This document shows, piece by piece, positions 46,272 to 54,372 of a stretch of DNA of 64,000 bases. The stretch comes from an uncultured Ulvibacter sp. (GTDB taxonomy: Bacteria; Bacteroidota; Bacteroidia; Flavobacteriales; Flavobacteriaceae). Made by a program: the position numbers and the translations under genes. The stretch covers positions 21,517-85,516 of the forward strand of contig CALIAF010000023.1 of assembly GCA_938041335.1 (NCBI GenBank). Direction: 5' to 3'. The notes beneath the pieces are model-generated. The model saw nothing but the letters and a program-made list of their open reading frames with translations, searched no databases and was not told where the DNA came from. Positions within the stretch are counted from its first letter, which is position 1; each line of letters starts with the position of its first letter.

Positions 46272-46958
46272 CTATTTATTATCTTTTGAGGATAACTCAT
46301 ATTCGGTAATCGCGGCATTAAGAATTTCATGAGCAACTTCCTTATCTCCAAAACCTTTAGACTCCATTTTTCCTGGGCCTTTATAGTTAGTAAACCATAG
46401 TTGTACCATGTCTGTAACGCCACGATAAGAAACGTTAAGTTCTTCCAGACTATTTATAGGATACATAGGTGAATCACTAGAGACCGCAATCAACTTATCA
46501 TCTTGTTCGCCACGGTCTTGAAGGTATAAGACACCTATCAGTTTGCATTTGAGTACTTCGCCTCTTTCTGCAGGTGGGCCCAGTACTAGTATATCTAATG
46601 GATCACCATCGCCTCCTTTTTCTTTCGATAATAGGGTTCTGGGGATCATCCCATAGTTGCCAGGATATCCTATATAGTTAACCACACGGGGTTTGTTATC
46701 TACTAGCTCCCATTTCATTTGTCCGGTAGTTTTATCTAACTCCCATTTATCTAAGGTGCCTGTTGGGATCTCAATAACGGCGTTGATTGCTCCGTCTGCA
46801 GCGAGTGGAGTAATGTCAGTTAATAAATTAAGGGGAGTAGATTGCTTTTCTGTGGCACTTTCAACAGGATCTGTTTTCTGCGCTGTGGATGTATTATCGC
46901 AATTGAGAAGAAGTAGGGACAAAGAAAGACAAAGTAAAAAGGCAATAAGTTTATGCAT
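46272..46958 (-). CDS. Family I inorganic pyrophosphatase, lipoprotein form
   Basis: The 228-residue product has a signal with lipobox LLNC (Cys about residue 20), unlike the usual cytosolic enzyme of ~175 residues. The catalytic core is complete: AVIEIPTGTLDKWELDKTTG, YPGNYGMIPRTLL, the PPase signature GDGDPLDILVLG with the metal-binding aspartates, and DKLIAVS. It should hydrolyse pyrophosphate in the periplasm or at the cell surface, feeding phosphate uptake. A moonlighting or second role is possible. There are no clear operon partners. Confidence 0.9.
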   Translation of the reverse strand: MHKLIAFLLCLSLSLLLLNCDNTSTAQKTDPVESATEKQSTPLNLLTDITPLAADGAINAVIEIPTGTLDKWELDKTTGQMKWELVDNKPRVVNYIGYPGNYGMIPRTLLSKEKGGDGDPLDILVLGPPAERGEVLKCKLIGVLYLQDRGEQDDKLIAVSSDSPMYPINSLEELNVSYRGVTDMVQLWFTNYKGPGKMESKGFGDKEVAHEILNAAITEYELSSKDNK

Positions 46959-47095
46959 GGCAATGAAGGTATGGAAAAGAGGTGTTATTAAAAAGACAAG
47001 AATACATTAATTTAGTGTTCGTCTTAGGGAAAAATGTCAAAATTTAATAAAGAATAAGGGTGTTTTTCATCTTAGTTCTTAGTGATACGCCATTT

Positions 47096-47893
47096 TTATT
47101 CCGATTCCTTTTGTTCGTTTTGCGTAAAAATAGGTTTTCCATTTAAAGCTTGAACTAATGTCGTGGTGGCAAGAACTGCGTAAAGTAATGAAATAATGAC
47201 AGTCGCTTTTGTATCTTTAAAGATATAAAAAGAAAGCAATGGAAGTAGCTGTAAAGCGTGCATTCCTATAAAGTGCGAAACTCTTAAATCGCCTACAGTT
47301 TTGCTCCAACCTATAATCCACCAATTCGAGTTATCATTTATTGCACCAACGCTATGGCTCATCTGAGAACTCATTAAAGCTCCTTCAAATGAAAAAACAA
47401 CAAAAATCAATATACCCAAACGAATAGCCCAAATATAATGACTTGGTAAATCTGGAAAGGGCTGTGTAAAAAAGAGAAAGCCAATATAAGCAGTATAGAG
47501 TGTAACCATTACAGCTGCTACACCCATTAACGAATATAATATGGCATATAGTGGTGTGTCAAAGTTGAAGTGTGATAATTGTCCTTTAGAGGCTTGAAAA
47601 GTAATATAAGCAAGTTCAAAACCAAATAAAATGATTACTGTCCCATTGAAAGGTGTTGGATTGAAATTCGATAAATAATGACAATACCAAGCCATTGTCC
47701 AAGCAAATAAACCTATTGAAACAGCAAATTTAAAGGGCTTAAACCAAGCATTTACTCCTTGAATTTGGGTAGTTGTAAATTTGGTTAAAACAATAAATAG
47801 TATTGAAAGAGATAAGCAGAACAAACCAAAATAAAACAAGGATTCATTTCGAATTTTTAATTCCCTAATAAAATTTAATATTCCTTCAATCAT
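47096..47893 (-). CDS. Seven-helix membrane protein, unknown
   Basis: The 265-residue protein has about seven transmembrane segments. Conserved-looking polar residues inside them include WYCHYL, FEGALMSSQMSHSVGA and LRVSHFIGMHALQLLPLL. The histidine-rich late helices suggest haem, metal or quinone contact, without proof. It starts 4 nt after the upstream membrane gene (47898-48599), forming a two-gene operon divergent from the HxlR regulator. I do not recognise the family. Confidence 0.6.
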   Translation of the reverse strand: MIEGILNFIRELKIRNESLFYFGLFCLSLSILFIVLTKFTTTQIQGVNAWFKPFKFAVSIGLFAWTMAWYCHYLSNFNPTPFNGTVIILFGFELAYITFQASKGQLSHFNFDTPLYAILYSLMGVAAVMVTLYTAYIGFLFFTQPFPDLPSHYIWAIRLGILIFVVFSFEGALMSSQMSHSVGAINDNSNWWIIGWSKTVGDLRVSHFIGMHALQLLPLLSFYIFKDTKATVIISLLYAVLATTTLVQALNGKPIFTQNEQKESE

Positions 47894-47897
47894 TTCC

Positions 47898-48599
47898 TTA
47901 TTTTTTTTTGTCTAACGTAAACTTCGGGACAAAATAATTCAAGCAATAAAGCATTGCTCCGTATGTGAAAATGAGCGTAGGCATATTGGTGTTAAATCCT
48001 AAATCAAATTCTGGAATACCAAATAACTCTCTAAACGATTTTGTGGCAATGAGTAGCATAAAAATAATTCCATAAGCGAAAACAGAAATAATTGCGATTC
48101 TATTTTTTGTAGTTCTAATAATTCCTTTTTTCGCTTCTTCTCTAAAGAAATACCACATAGCGCCAAAACTAAATAAAGCTTCTATTAAAATGGCTAAATA
48201 TGGATTAGATGCATACAATCCAAGACCAGCTTCCATTGTATCTGCCCCAAAAATATGGTGCATATGACCTGAAAAGAAATCTAAAACAAACTGGATCGAG
48301 ACTAAAGCCATACTTACTAAGCCTATTTTGGTGTTTTTGAATAGCAGTTTCCCAAGTAAGAAAACAATCGCCAACCAAAATAATTGTGATAACAAATCGT
48401 GGCTGTATAACATATCTACTGCCATATTACTTAAAGTGGCATCAAAGGCATCACTCGGATTGGTTGGTTCAAGTCCTAAATAGTGAAAAATAAACCACAA
48501 AAAATCTTGCAATTGTGATATCATTAAAAAATAAAGTAACGTTCCTTTTGGGAATTTTTGTTTTACTATTAATGCCGTTGTAAAATGTCCTGCTAACAT
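47898..48599 (-). CDS. Polytopic membrane protein, YdjM/metal-dependent-hydrolase-like topology
   Basis: The 233-residue protein has six to seven transmembrane segments with MLAGHFTTALIVKQKFPKGTLLYFL at the start and DFFSGHMHHIFGADTME near the middle. The N-terminal His and the late His cluster resemble the membrane-bound 'LexA-binding/hydrolase' family (YdjM) in layout only. It is divergent from the HxlR-family gene and shares the intergenic operator, so it is probably the regulator's target. Confidence 0.6.
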   Translation of the reverse strand: MLAGHFTTALIVKQKFPKGTLLYFLMISQLQDFLWFIFHYLGLEPTNPSDAFDATLSNMAVDMLYSHDLLSQLFWLAIVFLLGKLLFKNTKIGLVSMALVSIQFVLDFFSGHMHHIFGADTMEAGLGLYASNPYLAILIEALFSFGAMWYFFREEAKKGIIRTTKNRIAIISVFAYGIIFMLLIATKSFRELFGIPEFDLGFNTNMPTLIFTYGAMLYCLNYFVPKFTLDKKK

Positions 48600-48618
48600 A
48601 ATTTCTATTTTATTTTTG

Positions 48619-48626
48619 TATTTTTG
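48619..48626 (+). promoter_or_regulatory. -7 promoter box for hxlR-type gene
   Basis: TATTTTTG matches TAnnTTTG; a second TATTTTTG lies just upstream at 48611-48618. The start of transcription would fall within the first operator copy. Confidence 0.55.
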
Positions 48627-48675
48627 CTATCGAATTGAAAGTAAAAATAATAATTACTATCGAATTAATAGTAAT
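48627..48675. promoter_or_regulatory. Candidate HxlR operator: two 17-bp copies 30 bp apart
   Basis: CTATCGAATTGAAAGTA (48627-48643) and CTATCGAATTAATAGTA (48657-48673) are spaced exactly 30 bp, about three DNA turns. The second is the core of a palindrome ATTACTAT (48653-48660) / ATAGTAAT (48668-48675). The position between divergent regulator and membrane genes suits a winged-helix dimer site. Confidence 0.7.
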
Positions 48676-48687
48676 ATTTTGTAACAA

Positions 48688-49107
48688 ATGAAAAAAGAAT
48701 TTCGCTCTGGCTGTCCAATCTCATCTACATTAGATATTGTAGGTGATAAATGGTCTTTGTTAATCATTAGAGATATGCTTGTTAAGCACAAAAAGACTTT
48801 CAAGGAAATTTCTGATTCAGATGAAAAGATTGCACCAAGCATTTTATCTGCACGATTAAAATTGTTAGAGTCGTATAAACTGATTTACAAAACGAAAGTG
48901 CCAGTTAACAAAAAAGAAAATATTTATTTGTTAACGGAAAAAGGGATTCGTTTAACTCCAATAATTATTGAATTCAGTTTGTGGGGAAATACCAATATGC
49001 GAGAATTTAATGAAATAGATGCTATTGAAGGCTTGAATGCAGATAAGACTTTAATTATTCAAACAGTTCAAGATAATTATAATTCTATGTTGCTTAATTT
49101 CCGATAA
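48688..49107 (+). CDS. HxlR-family winged-helix regulator
   Basis: The 139-residue protein has the HxlR signature near its N-terminus: GCPISSTLDIVGDKWSLLIIRDML with the conserved Cys at about residue 9. The winged helix (FKEISDSDEKIAPSILSARLKLLE) and an ELTEKG-like wing (LLTEKGIRLTPII) follow. HxlR proteins respond to aldehydes, quinones or redox changes through this Cys. It is transcribed away from the membrane-protein pair at 47096-48599, which it probably represses through the operator at 48627-48675. Confidence 0.92.
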   Translation: MKKEFRSGCPISSTLDIVGDKWSLLIIRDMLVKHKKTFKEISDSDEKIAPSILSARLKLLESYKLIYKTKVPVNKKENIYLLTEKGIRLTPIIIEFSLWGNTNMREFNEIDAIEGLNADKTLIIQTVQDNYNSMLLNFR

Positions 49108-49290
49108 GGTTGCTCTCAAATGGCATACAACAGGTTTTTTAATATATAAGAAATAGGTTTAATGACTTTAACTCGCTTTTAGTCAGTAGCTAGGAGCGTA
49201 TATAAAACGAGTAATAATGTCGCCTAAAAGCCATTCAAGTGGTACTGCGCCCGGTTTGATGCCCTTTTCTGGCGGGATGGCAACAATCAC

Positions 49291-50772
49291 TTACTCTACA
49301 ACCTCAAAGGCGCGTATAGCAGCATTGGGCTCCATAATGGTATGGTCTTTCCAGAAGTTTGGGTCGTACTTAGAGAGGTAACTGGCAGTGACTTCTGGGT
49401 TTTCTGTGGCTTGGGCATAGGCAGTAGTGCTTATGTTTTCTGAGGAGAATACTACCAACTCGTACTTGCTAATACTCGAGGTCCCAAAATCTAGGTGCAA
49501 GGCGAGTTCGTTTTGCTTGCGTCTTCCTTTTACGTTTTTGTTTTTTTCGATCACATTAAGGGGTCTATCGATACCAAACGATTCGCCATCTTCTAGTTCC
49601 ATATACTTAATGCCATAGCCTCCTGCGGCTTCTTTTGCAAACAACATTTTTCCTTTAAGCTTATTACGGCTGTAGCTTATGCCCAACAAACCAAAAGTTT
49701 TTAAGGGGCGCACATTTTCAAACTCTAATCGCATGATAGCAAAATCTTGTGTGTTTACATAGAGCACGCCTTTAAAGTCTTTTCTGCCTTTGGGTTCAAA
49801 ACTAATAATGTACACGGCAACATCATCTATAAATGTGTAGTCTTTATGCGTAAAACGGTAGCGGTTAGATTTCTGTAAAAAGTCTAGATCTGTATCTTCA
49901 TGAAAAAATAACTGTTCGTGCATTTCAGAAATACGATCTTTTAGGTTGGGTAAAAAATCATCGTGTTCTGGTCCATTAACTTCTACTTTTATAATATCTG
50001 CTTCTTCTTTATTTTCTACTGCGATAGAATCCATCTCTACCTTAGTACCTATAAGACCGGAGCGTATTTTAAAATAAGAATCTGGTTTTACATTTTCTTT
50101 AAAAATTCGTTCTAGTCTATCTGAAATCCCATCTACAGAAACATCTTTCTTTTTGTCATACAACTCTGCAGCCTTATCTATGTGTAGTTTGTTATTGCGG
50201 TAATCCCCATAAAAATCTCCCACGGCTTCTTTGTAAGACGTAGATTTTCTGGCTATAGATGCAGCCATCTCATCAAAGAGCGCTTCGTTAAGCTCAGCGA
50301 TACTGGACTTTTTAAAACCAAAATCTACCTTGTCCATAAGGTTAGTCTCACTCTGTCTAAAAAATATTTTCTTTTTAGAAGGGCTAATGGTATAATTGCT
50401 TTGCTGGTTTTCTTTTACCTTTTCAATTACCTCTTCTGGGCTTAGGGGGTTTGCATTGATAAACACTTGCCCAAGCTCAAAGGTTTGTGGTGTTAAAGTA
50501 ATAGTTGTATCTCCTTGTGGTTGCCAGAGTCCTACTTTTTGGTAGCCCATAGAAGAGATAACAATAGAATCTTTTATACGTGTCATTTGCTTTGCGGTAA
50601 TGGAAAACTTACCATCTTCGTTGGTAATGAGTCCGCTATGTGCACCAGTAACGACGGTTGCAAATGGAATAGGTGCTCCGGTATTTGCGTCTACCACTGT
50701 AGCGGTTAACTCTTGACTTCTTAATTGGTTGATTCCTGCAATAAATACGAGTAATACAAAAAGGCTTCTCAT
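49291..50772 (-). CDS. CarboxypepD_reg-like outer-membrane/surface protein
   Basis: The 493-residue protein has a signal peptide ending near RSQ and an N-terminal carboxypeptidase-regulatory-like beta-sandwich (TATVVDANTGAPIPFATVVTGAHSGLITNEDGKFSI, residues 22-60). A long mainly-beta C-terminal part follows, without a plug or barrel of TonB-dependent receptors. This domain order is frequent in Bacteroidota surface proteins of unknown function (DUF5686-like group). An in-frame 35-codon continuation beginning GTG directly follows its TAA (49290-49183). A minus-strand terminator lies upstream at 50907-50948. Confidence 0.75.
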   Translation of the reverse strand: MRSLFVLLVFIAGINQLRSQELTATVVDANTGAPIPFATVVTGAHSGLITNEDGKFSITAKQMTRIKDSIVISSMGYQKVGLWQPQGDTTITLTPQTFELGQVFINANPLSPEEVIEKVKENQQSNYTISPSKKKIFFRQSETNLMDKVDFGFKKSSIAELNEALFDEMAASIARKSTSYKEAVGDFYGDYRNNKLHIDKAAELYDKKKDVSVDGISDRLERIFKENVKPDSYFKIRSGLIGTKVEMDSIAVENKEEADIIKVEVNGPEHDDFLPNLKDRISEMHEQLFFHEDTDLDFLQKSNRYRFTHKDYTFIDDVAVYIISFEPKGRKDFKGVLYVNTQDFAIMRLEFENVRPLKTFGLLGISYSRNKLKGKMLFAKEAAGGYGIKYMELEDGESFGIDRPLNVIEKNKNVKGRRKQNELALHLDFGTSSISKYELVVFSSENISTTAYAQATENPEVTASYLSKYDPNFWKDHTIMEPNAAIRAFEVVE

Positions 50773-50906
50773 GGTGTTGTTTTTTTAAATAGACGCAACT
50801 TTTTACAGTTTAGTTGCCTGTGTTAAAAAGACGATAGAGTGTAGGGCGTGTTACTCTTGTTGTTTGTATAGGCGCTTATCGCTGCACCAACAAGGGCGTT
50901 ATCAAA

Positions 50907-50948
50907 TAAAAAACCGCTTATTTAATTCCTGAGAAATGAATAAACGGT
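50907..50948 (-). terminator. Intrinsic terminator of the 50974-51612 gene
   Basis: On the minus strand, ACCGTTTATT pairs with AATAAGCGGT around a 16-nt loop and is followed by six T residues. Confidence 0.8.
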
Positions 50949-50973
50949 CTAAAGAAAGTTAGATAAAATTTAT

Positions 50974-51612
50974 CTATTTGGTGTATGGTATTCTTCTAGA
51001 AACTTTGCGCATTAATGTGTTAATTAAATCTTGTGCATTAGAGCCTAATGATCCTTTTACATTTTTAAGATAGTTAACTACAAGTTCGTCATCTGTAGTA
51101 CTCATAAAATCCATGTTCATTGTAGCACTGCTAGTTGCAAACATACCTCCAGTTAAAACCGCAAGACCAATAGCTGCACCATTAGACATAGGTTTTGAAG
51201 TTTCAAAAGAGCCTACAATAACGGTTTCTACACCTAAGATTTTACCCAATTCACTAGGTAAATAAGCATCGTAAGCGTGTATGTCAATTCCGTTTTTTAT
51301 TAATAATGCGTTTGTTCTTGCAGGGTTTTGAACATCAACAAGCATAGTACCTCTTTTTTTTCTAGTTAAAAACCAAGTGTACATTCCTTTCTGAATGTCC
51401 AATGCTTCATTTTTACCCATTTCAATAATTTGCTCCGGGGTAAAATCTTTTAATTCTTTTGGCCGTAGTTTTACTTGAACTTTCATTGGTAATATTGCTA
51501 TAGTCTTAGTATTTGCTACATAGGTGTCAGCATCTGGATGTACATATAGTTTTGTCTGTGCAAGCATGGCTGTCGTGAAAAATAAAGTAAAAATGAGAAT
51601 TGATTTTTTCAT
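50974..51612 (-). CDS. Secreted protein with CsgG-like N-terminal strand, unknown
   Basis: The 212-residue protein has a signal peptide ending at AMLAQ. It contains TKTIAILPMKVQVK and GKILGVETVIVGSFETSKP, segments that resemble the 'IAVLPF..LIxGSV' strands of CsgG/GNA1162-type periplasmic proteins, with a Gly/Ala-rich loop (AAIGLAVLTGGMFATSSATM). It is monocistronic with its own terminator. The resemblance is weak and the function is unassigned. Confidence 0.65.
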   Translation of the reverse strand: MKKSILIFTLFFTTAMLAQTKLYVHPDADTYVANTKTIAILPMKVQVKLRPKELKDFTPEQIIEMGKNEALDIQKGMYTWFLTRKKRGTMLVDVQNPARTNALLIKNGIDIHAYDAYLPSELGKILGVETVIVGSFETSKPMSNGAAIGLAVLTGGMFATSSATMNMDFMSTTDDELVVNYLKNVKGSLGSNAQDLINTLMRKVSRRIPYTK

Positions 51613-51768
51613 TTAGTTTTGTTTTAAATAAAGTTTGCCTACTTCAAAATTCAGTTGGTTTTTCGGCTTATTCCCAACACCAGTAAGAACTGTAAATTTA
51701 CAAATACTCATAAATTTAGCCAATACGTAAAAACACGTAGTTATTAATAGGTTGTAAATAAAAACACC

Positions 51769-53544
51769 CTAAATCTTCGCCTGATAGGTATATAAATCGT
51801 GGTATCTGCCTTCACTGGCAATAAGGTCTTCGTGATTACCACGTTCTGCAATTTTACCATTTTCTATCACTAAAATCTGGTCTGCCTTTTTAATGGTACT
51901 TAACCTATGGGCAATGATAATAGTGGTGCGGTCTTTAATAAGTTCGCTTAAAGATTTCTGGATAAGCGCTTCACTTTCTGTATCTAGATTAGAGGTCGCC
52001 TCGTCTAGGATGATGATTTTAGGATTGGCAAGAATAGCTCTAGCGATAGAGATACGCTGGCGCTGCCCGCCAGAAAGCTTGACACCACGTTCGCCAATTA
52101 AGGTCTCTAGACCCTCTTCAAAACGGTCTGTAAATTCGTTTACATATCCTGCTTTTACAGCTGCCTGTACTTCGGCCTCTGTGGCATTGGGTCTTGGGAA
52201 CATAATATTCTGCCTAATAGTACCTTCAAACAAGAACTCGTCTTGTAAGACCACCCCTAAATTTTGGCGGTAGCTACTCAGTTTTACCGTGCTTAAATCT
52301 ATACCATCAATACTTACCGTTCCAGAAGTAGGGGTTAAGAAGGTGGCTGCAAGACCGGCCATTGTTGATTTTCCAGAACCAGAACTTCCTACTAGGGCGA
52401 TTACTTTACCCGCTTCTACATCGAGGTTCATGCCATGCAGTACATCTTTACCTTCTTCATAAGCGAAAGTCACGTTTTTAAATTCTAGATGTCCTTTTAT
52501 GTCGTCTAGTGTTACGGTTCTATTTTCCATTTCCTCTTCTGGGACAAGGTTCATTAGCTCTTCTGTACGATCCAGTCCTGCAAGGGCCTCGGTGAGTTGG
52601 CTCCCTATGTTACTCATTTGAACAATAGGAGCAATCATCAACCCTAAAAACAAGGTAAACGAAAGGAAATCACCCACGGTCATGGTACCCTGGATCATAA
52701 AATAACCACCTATTCCCATAATCCCTACTGAAGCTAGTCCTAATAGAAAAGTAGAGGAGCTAGACATAAGGGCAGTAGCCAGCAAGCTCTTTTTTACATT
52801 CTGAAATAGCTGATCCACTCCTTCTTCAAACACCTTGTTTTCTTGGTCTTCGGCATTAAAACCTTTAATCACACGAACACCAGCGAGTGTTTCTGTTAAT
52901 CTTCCCTTTACTTCGGCATTGATCTTTCCGCGCGCTCTAAAAATGGGACGGATGTATTTAAATGCTTTTAAGGCCACCAAGCCAAATATCGCCACTGGTA
53001 AAAACACGAACAAGGTCATCCATGGATTAATGTCTATTAAGATTATGATAGAGATTACTGCCGTTAGTGTGCCTCCCACGAGTTGTACGAGTCCCGTTCC
53101 AATAAGATTACGTACCCCTTCTACATCGCTCATAATTCTAGAAACGAGTGCGCCAGATTTAGTATTATCAAAAAAACTAATAGGTAGCGATAGTACTTTT
53201 TTCTGCACTTGAGCACGAAGTTCACTAATGAGGTATTGCGCTTGTACACTTAATACTTTGGTCAAGAAGAAGGAGGTTACCGCTTGTACTAGCAAGGCTA
53301 CACCTACAAAAACAAGGAGTTCTGTTAAGGCTGCCATATCTTTATTGGGGATTACCGAATCTAAAAGTTCTTTAGATTTCCAGGGCAATACAAGACTAGC
53401 CAAACGGCCAATCACAATAAGGATTAAACCCACAAAAACAATATTTCTACGCGGCCAGACAATGGTCTTAAACGCTGAGAGCATGGTTACTTTATTTTCT
53501 TTATTCTTTGATTTTGGTAATTTTTCTTGAGAGTAGTGCTGCAT
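51769..53544 (-). CDS. ABC exporter, fused permease-ATPase (MsbA-like)
   Basis: The 591-residue half-transporter has six transmembrane segments (residues ~35-330) followed by a nucleotide-binding domain. The domain has Walker A VGSSGSGKST, Q-loop VVLQDEFLF, signature LSGGQRQR, Walker B IIILDEATSNLD and H-loop IIAHRLSTI. Homodimers of this type flip lipids or export drugs and peptides. The start at 53544 is supported by a -7 box whose end lies exactly 4 nt upstream. The substrate is not predictable. Confidence 0.93.
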   Translation of the reverse strand: MQHYSQEKLPKSKNKENKVTMLSAFKTIVWPRRNIVFVGLILIVIGRLASLVLPWKSKELLDSVIPNKDMAALTELLVFVGVALLVQAVTSFFLTKVLSVQAQYLISELRAQVQKKVLSLPISFFDNTKSGALVSRIMSDVEGVRNLIGTGLVQLVGGTLTAVISIIILIDINPWMTLFVFLPVAIFGLVALKAFKYIRPIFRARGKINAEVKGRLTETLAGVRVIKGFNAEDQENKVFEEGVDQLFQNVKKSLLATALMSSSSTFLLGLASVGIMGIGGYFMIQGTMTVGDFLSFTLFLGLMIAPIVQMSNIGSQLTEALAGLDRTEELMNLVPEEEMENRTVTLDDIKGHLEFKNVTFAYEEGKDVLHGMNLDVEAGKVIALVGSSGSGKSTMAGLAATFLTPTSGTVSIDGIDLSTVKLSSYRQNLGVVLQDEFLFEGTIRQNIMFPRPNATEAEVQAAVKAGYVNEFTDRFEEGLETLIGERGVKLSGGQRQRISIARAILANPKIIILDEATSNLDTESEALIQKSLSELIKDRTTIIIAHRLSTIKKADQILVIENGKIAERGNHEDLIASEGRYHDLYTYQAKI

Positions 53545-53548
53545 GTTA

Positions 53549-53556
53549 CAAAGATA
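53549..53556 (-). promoter_or_regulatory. -7 promoter box abutting the ABC exporter start
   Basis: On the minus strand TATCTTTG matches TAnnTTTG, and four bases (TAAC) separate it from the ATG, predicting a leaderless transcript. No TTG occurs at the -33 distance. Confidence 0.55.
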
Positions 53557-53583
53557 AATAGATGGCTATATTAAGCATCGTAT

Positions 53584-54153
53584 TTAACAGTTTGTGTGAG
53601 AAATCTTTTGAATTATTTTACCCGCTCTATTCTTGTACCCTGGAGTTCCTGAAGGTAATTTTTGCTCGAGCATCACTTGTAACTCTGGATGGATCCAATC
53701 TATTTCTGTGCCTAAAAGATACAAACAAGTCATGGCTCTAGCGGTGCATGCGACTTTTTTATCGGTGATAATCCAATCAAAACAGGCCTCGATTAAAATC
53801 TCTTTATGTCCTGATGTTAATGGTGGTTTGCTGTATTTTTTTGAGTTCTTATAATAGGCTAGGCATAATTTTTCAGAGATATTAGCAAGCGGTCTTAGGG
53901 TTTGGTCTTTCTTCGGAAACGTGATGCGGTTAAAAAATAAGTCCAGATAAGGATACAGTAGCGAAAGGTTTTCAAGAGCTACAAACTCGAGTACCCAAGC
54001 TGCTTTATGGCAAATGTCTGCTTGGTTTTCTAGATAGATATAATCAATAAGTTCTGGTAAGGTCTCTGGATGTTCTATTACCCAATGGGCTGCCGCGAGA
54101 CGATTTGCTCTGTAGGCTTTTGCGTAGTTTATTTGGGCTAGGAGGGTGGACAT
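53584..54153 (-). CDS. Helical-repeat protein, often mislabelled adenylosuccinate lyase
   Basis: The 189-residue protein is predicted to be all-helical, with HEAT-like pairs (LAAAHWVIEHPETLPELIDYIYLE, CHKAAWVLEFVALENLSLLYPYL, ACTARAMTCLYLLGTEIDWIHPELQVML). I recall related flavobacterial proteins encoded near purB and annotated as adenylosuccinate lyase; no lyase signature is present here, so I treat it as unknown. Its start is fixed by a full consensus promoter 4 nt upstream, and that promoter is embedded in a heptad array. Confidence 0.7.
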   Translation of the reverse strand: MSTLLAQINYAKAYRANRLAAAHWVIEHPETLPELIDYIYLENQADICHKAAWVLEFVALENLSLLYPYLDLFFNRITFPKKDQTLRPLANISEKLCLAYYKNSKKYSKPPLTSGHKEILIEACFDWIITDKKVACTARAMTCLYLLGTEIDWIHPELQVMLEQKLPSGTPGYKNRAGKIIQKISHTNC

Positions 54154-54157
54154 CTAG

Positions 54158-54187
54158 CAAAGTTAGAAAGAAAGAACAAAGAACCAA
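54158..54187 (-). promoter_or_regulatory. Full consensus promoter for the helical-repeat gene, in a heptad array
   Basis: On the minus strand TTG (complement of 54185-54187), a 19-nt spacer and TAACTTTG (complement of 54158-54165) precede the ATG by 4 nt. The TTG is part of the AGAACCA-type heptads of the adjacent array. Confidence 0.7.
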
Positions 54188-54242
54188 GAAGAAAGAAATT
54201 GATTAACGATTGGAGATTTTTGATTGTGGATTTTTGATTTTA
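54166..54242. repeat. Heptad array E, eleven units
   Basis: Continuous 7-nt phase: GAAAGAA, AGAACAA, AGAACCA, AGAAGAA, AGAAATT, then GATTAAC, GATTGGA, GATTTTT, GATTGTG, GATTTTT and GATTTTA. The unit theme switches from AGAANNN to GATTNNN without loss of phase. Confidence 0.85.
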
Positions 54243-54333
54243 ATGCAAGTTGTTTAATTAAAGAGAAAAATTAGGATAGCATCAAACACGATAAAAGGTG
54301 TAAGTTAAGAGTAAATGACTTTTTTTTAAATTT

Positions 54334-54372
54334 CCACAATCCACAATCCACAATCCACAATCAAAAATCACC
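54334..54372. repeat. Heptad array F, (CCACAAT)4 running into the sirtuin 3' end
   Basis: Four exact CCACAAT units (54334-54361) continue in phase as AATCAAA and AATCACC, which overlap the stop codon and last codons of the sirtuin gene (minus strand, stop at 54361-54363). Confidence 0.85.

Noticed and set aside
53584..54153. Annotation as adenylosuccinate lyase
   Set aside because: The length (189 aa) and the absence of any lyase signature rule this out.
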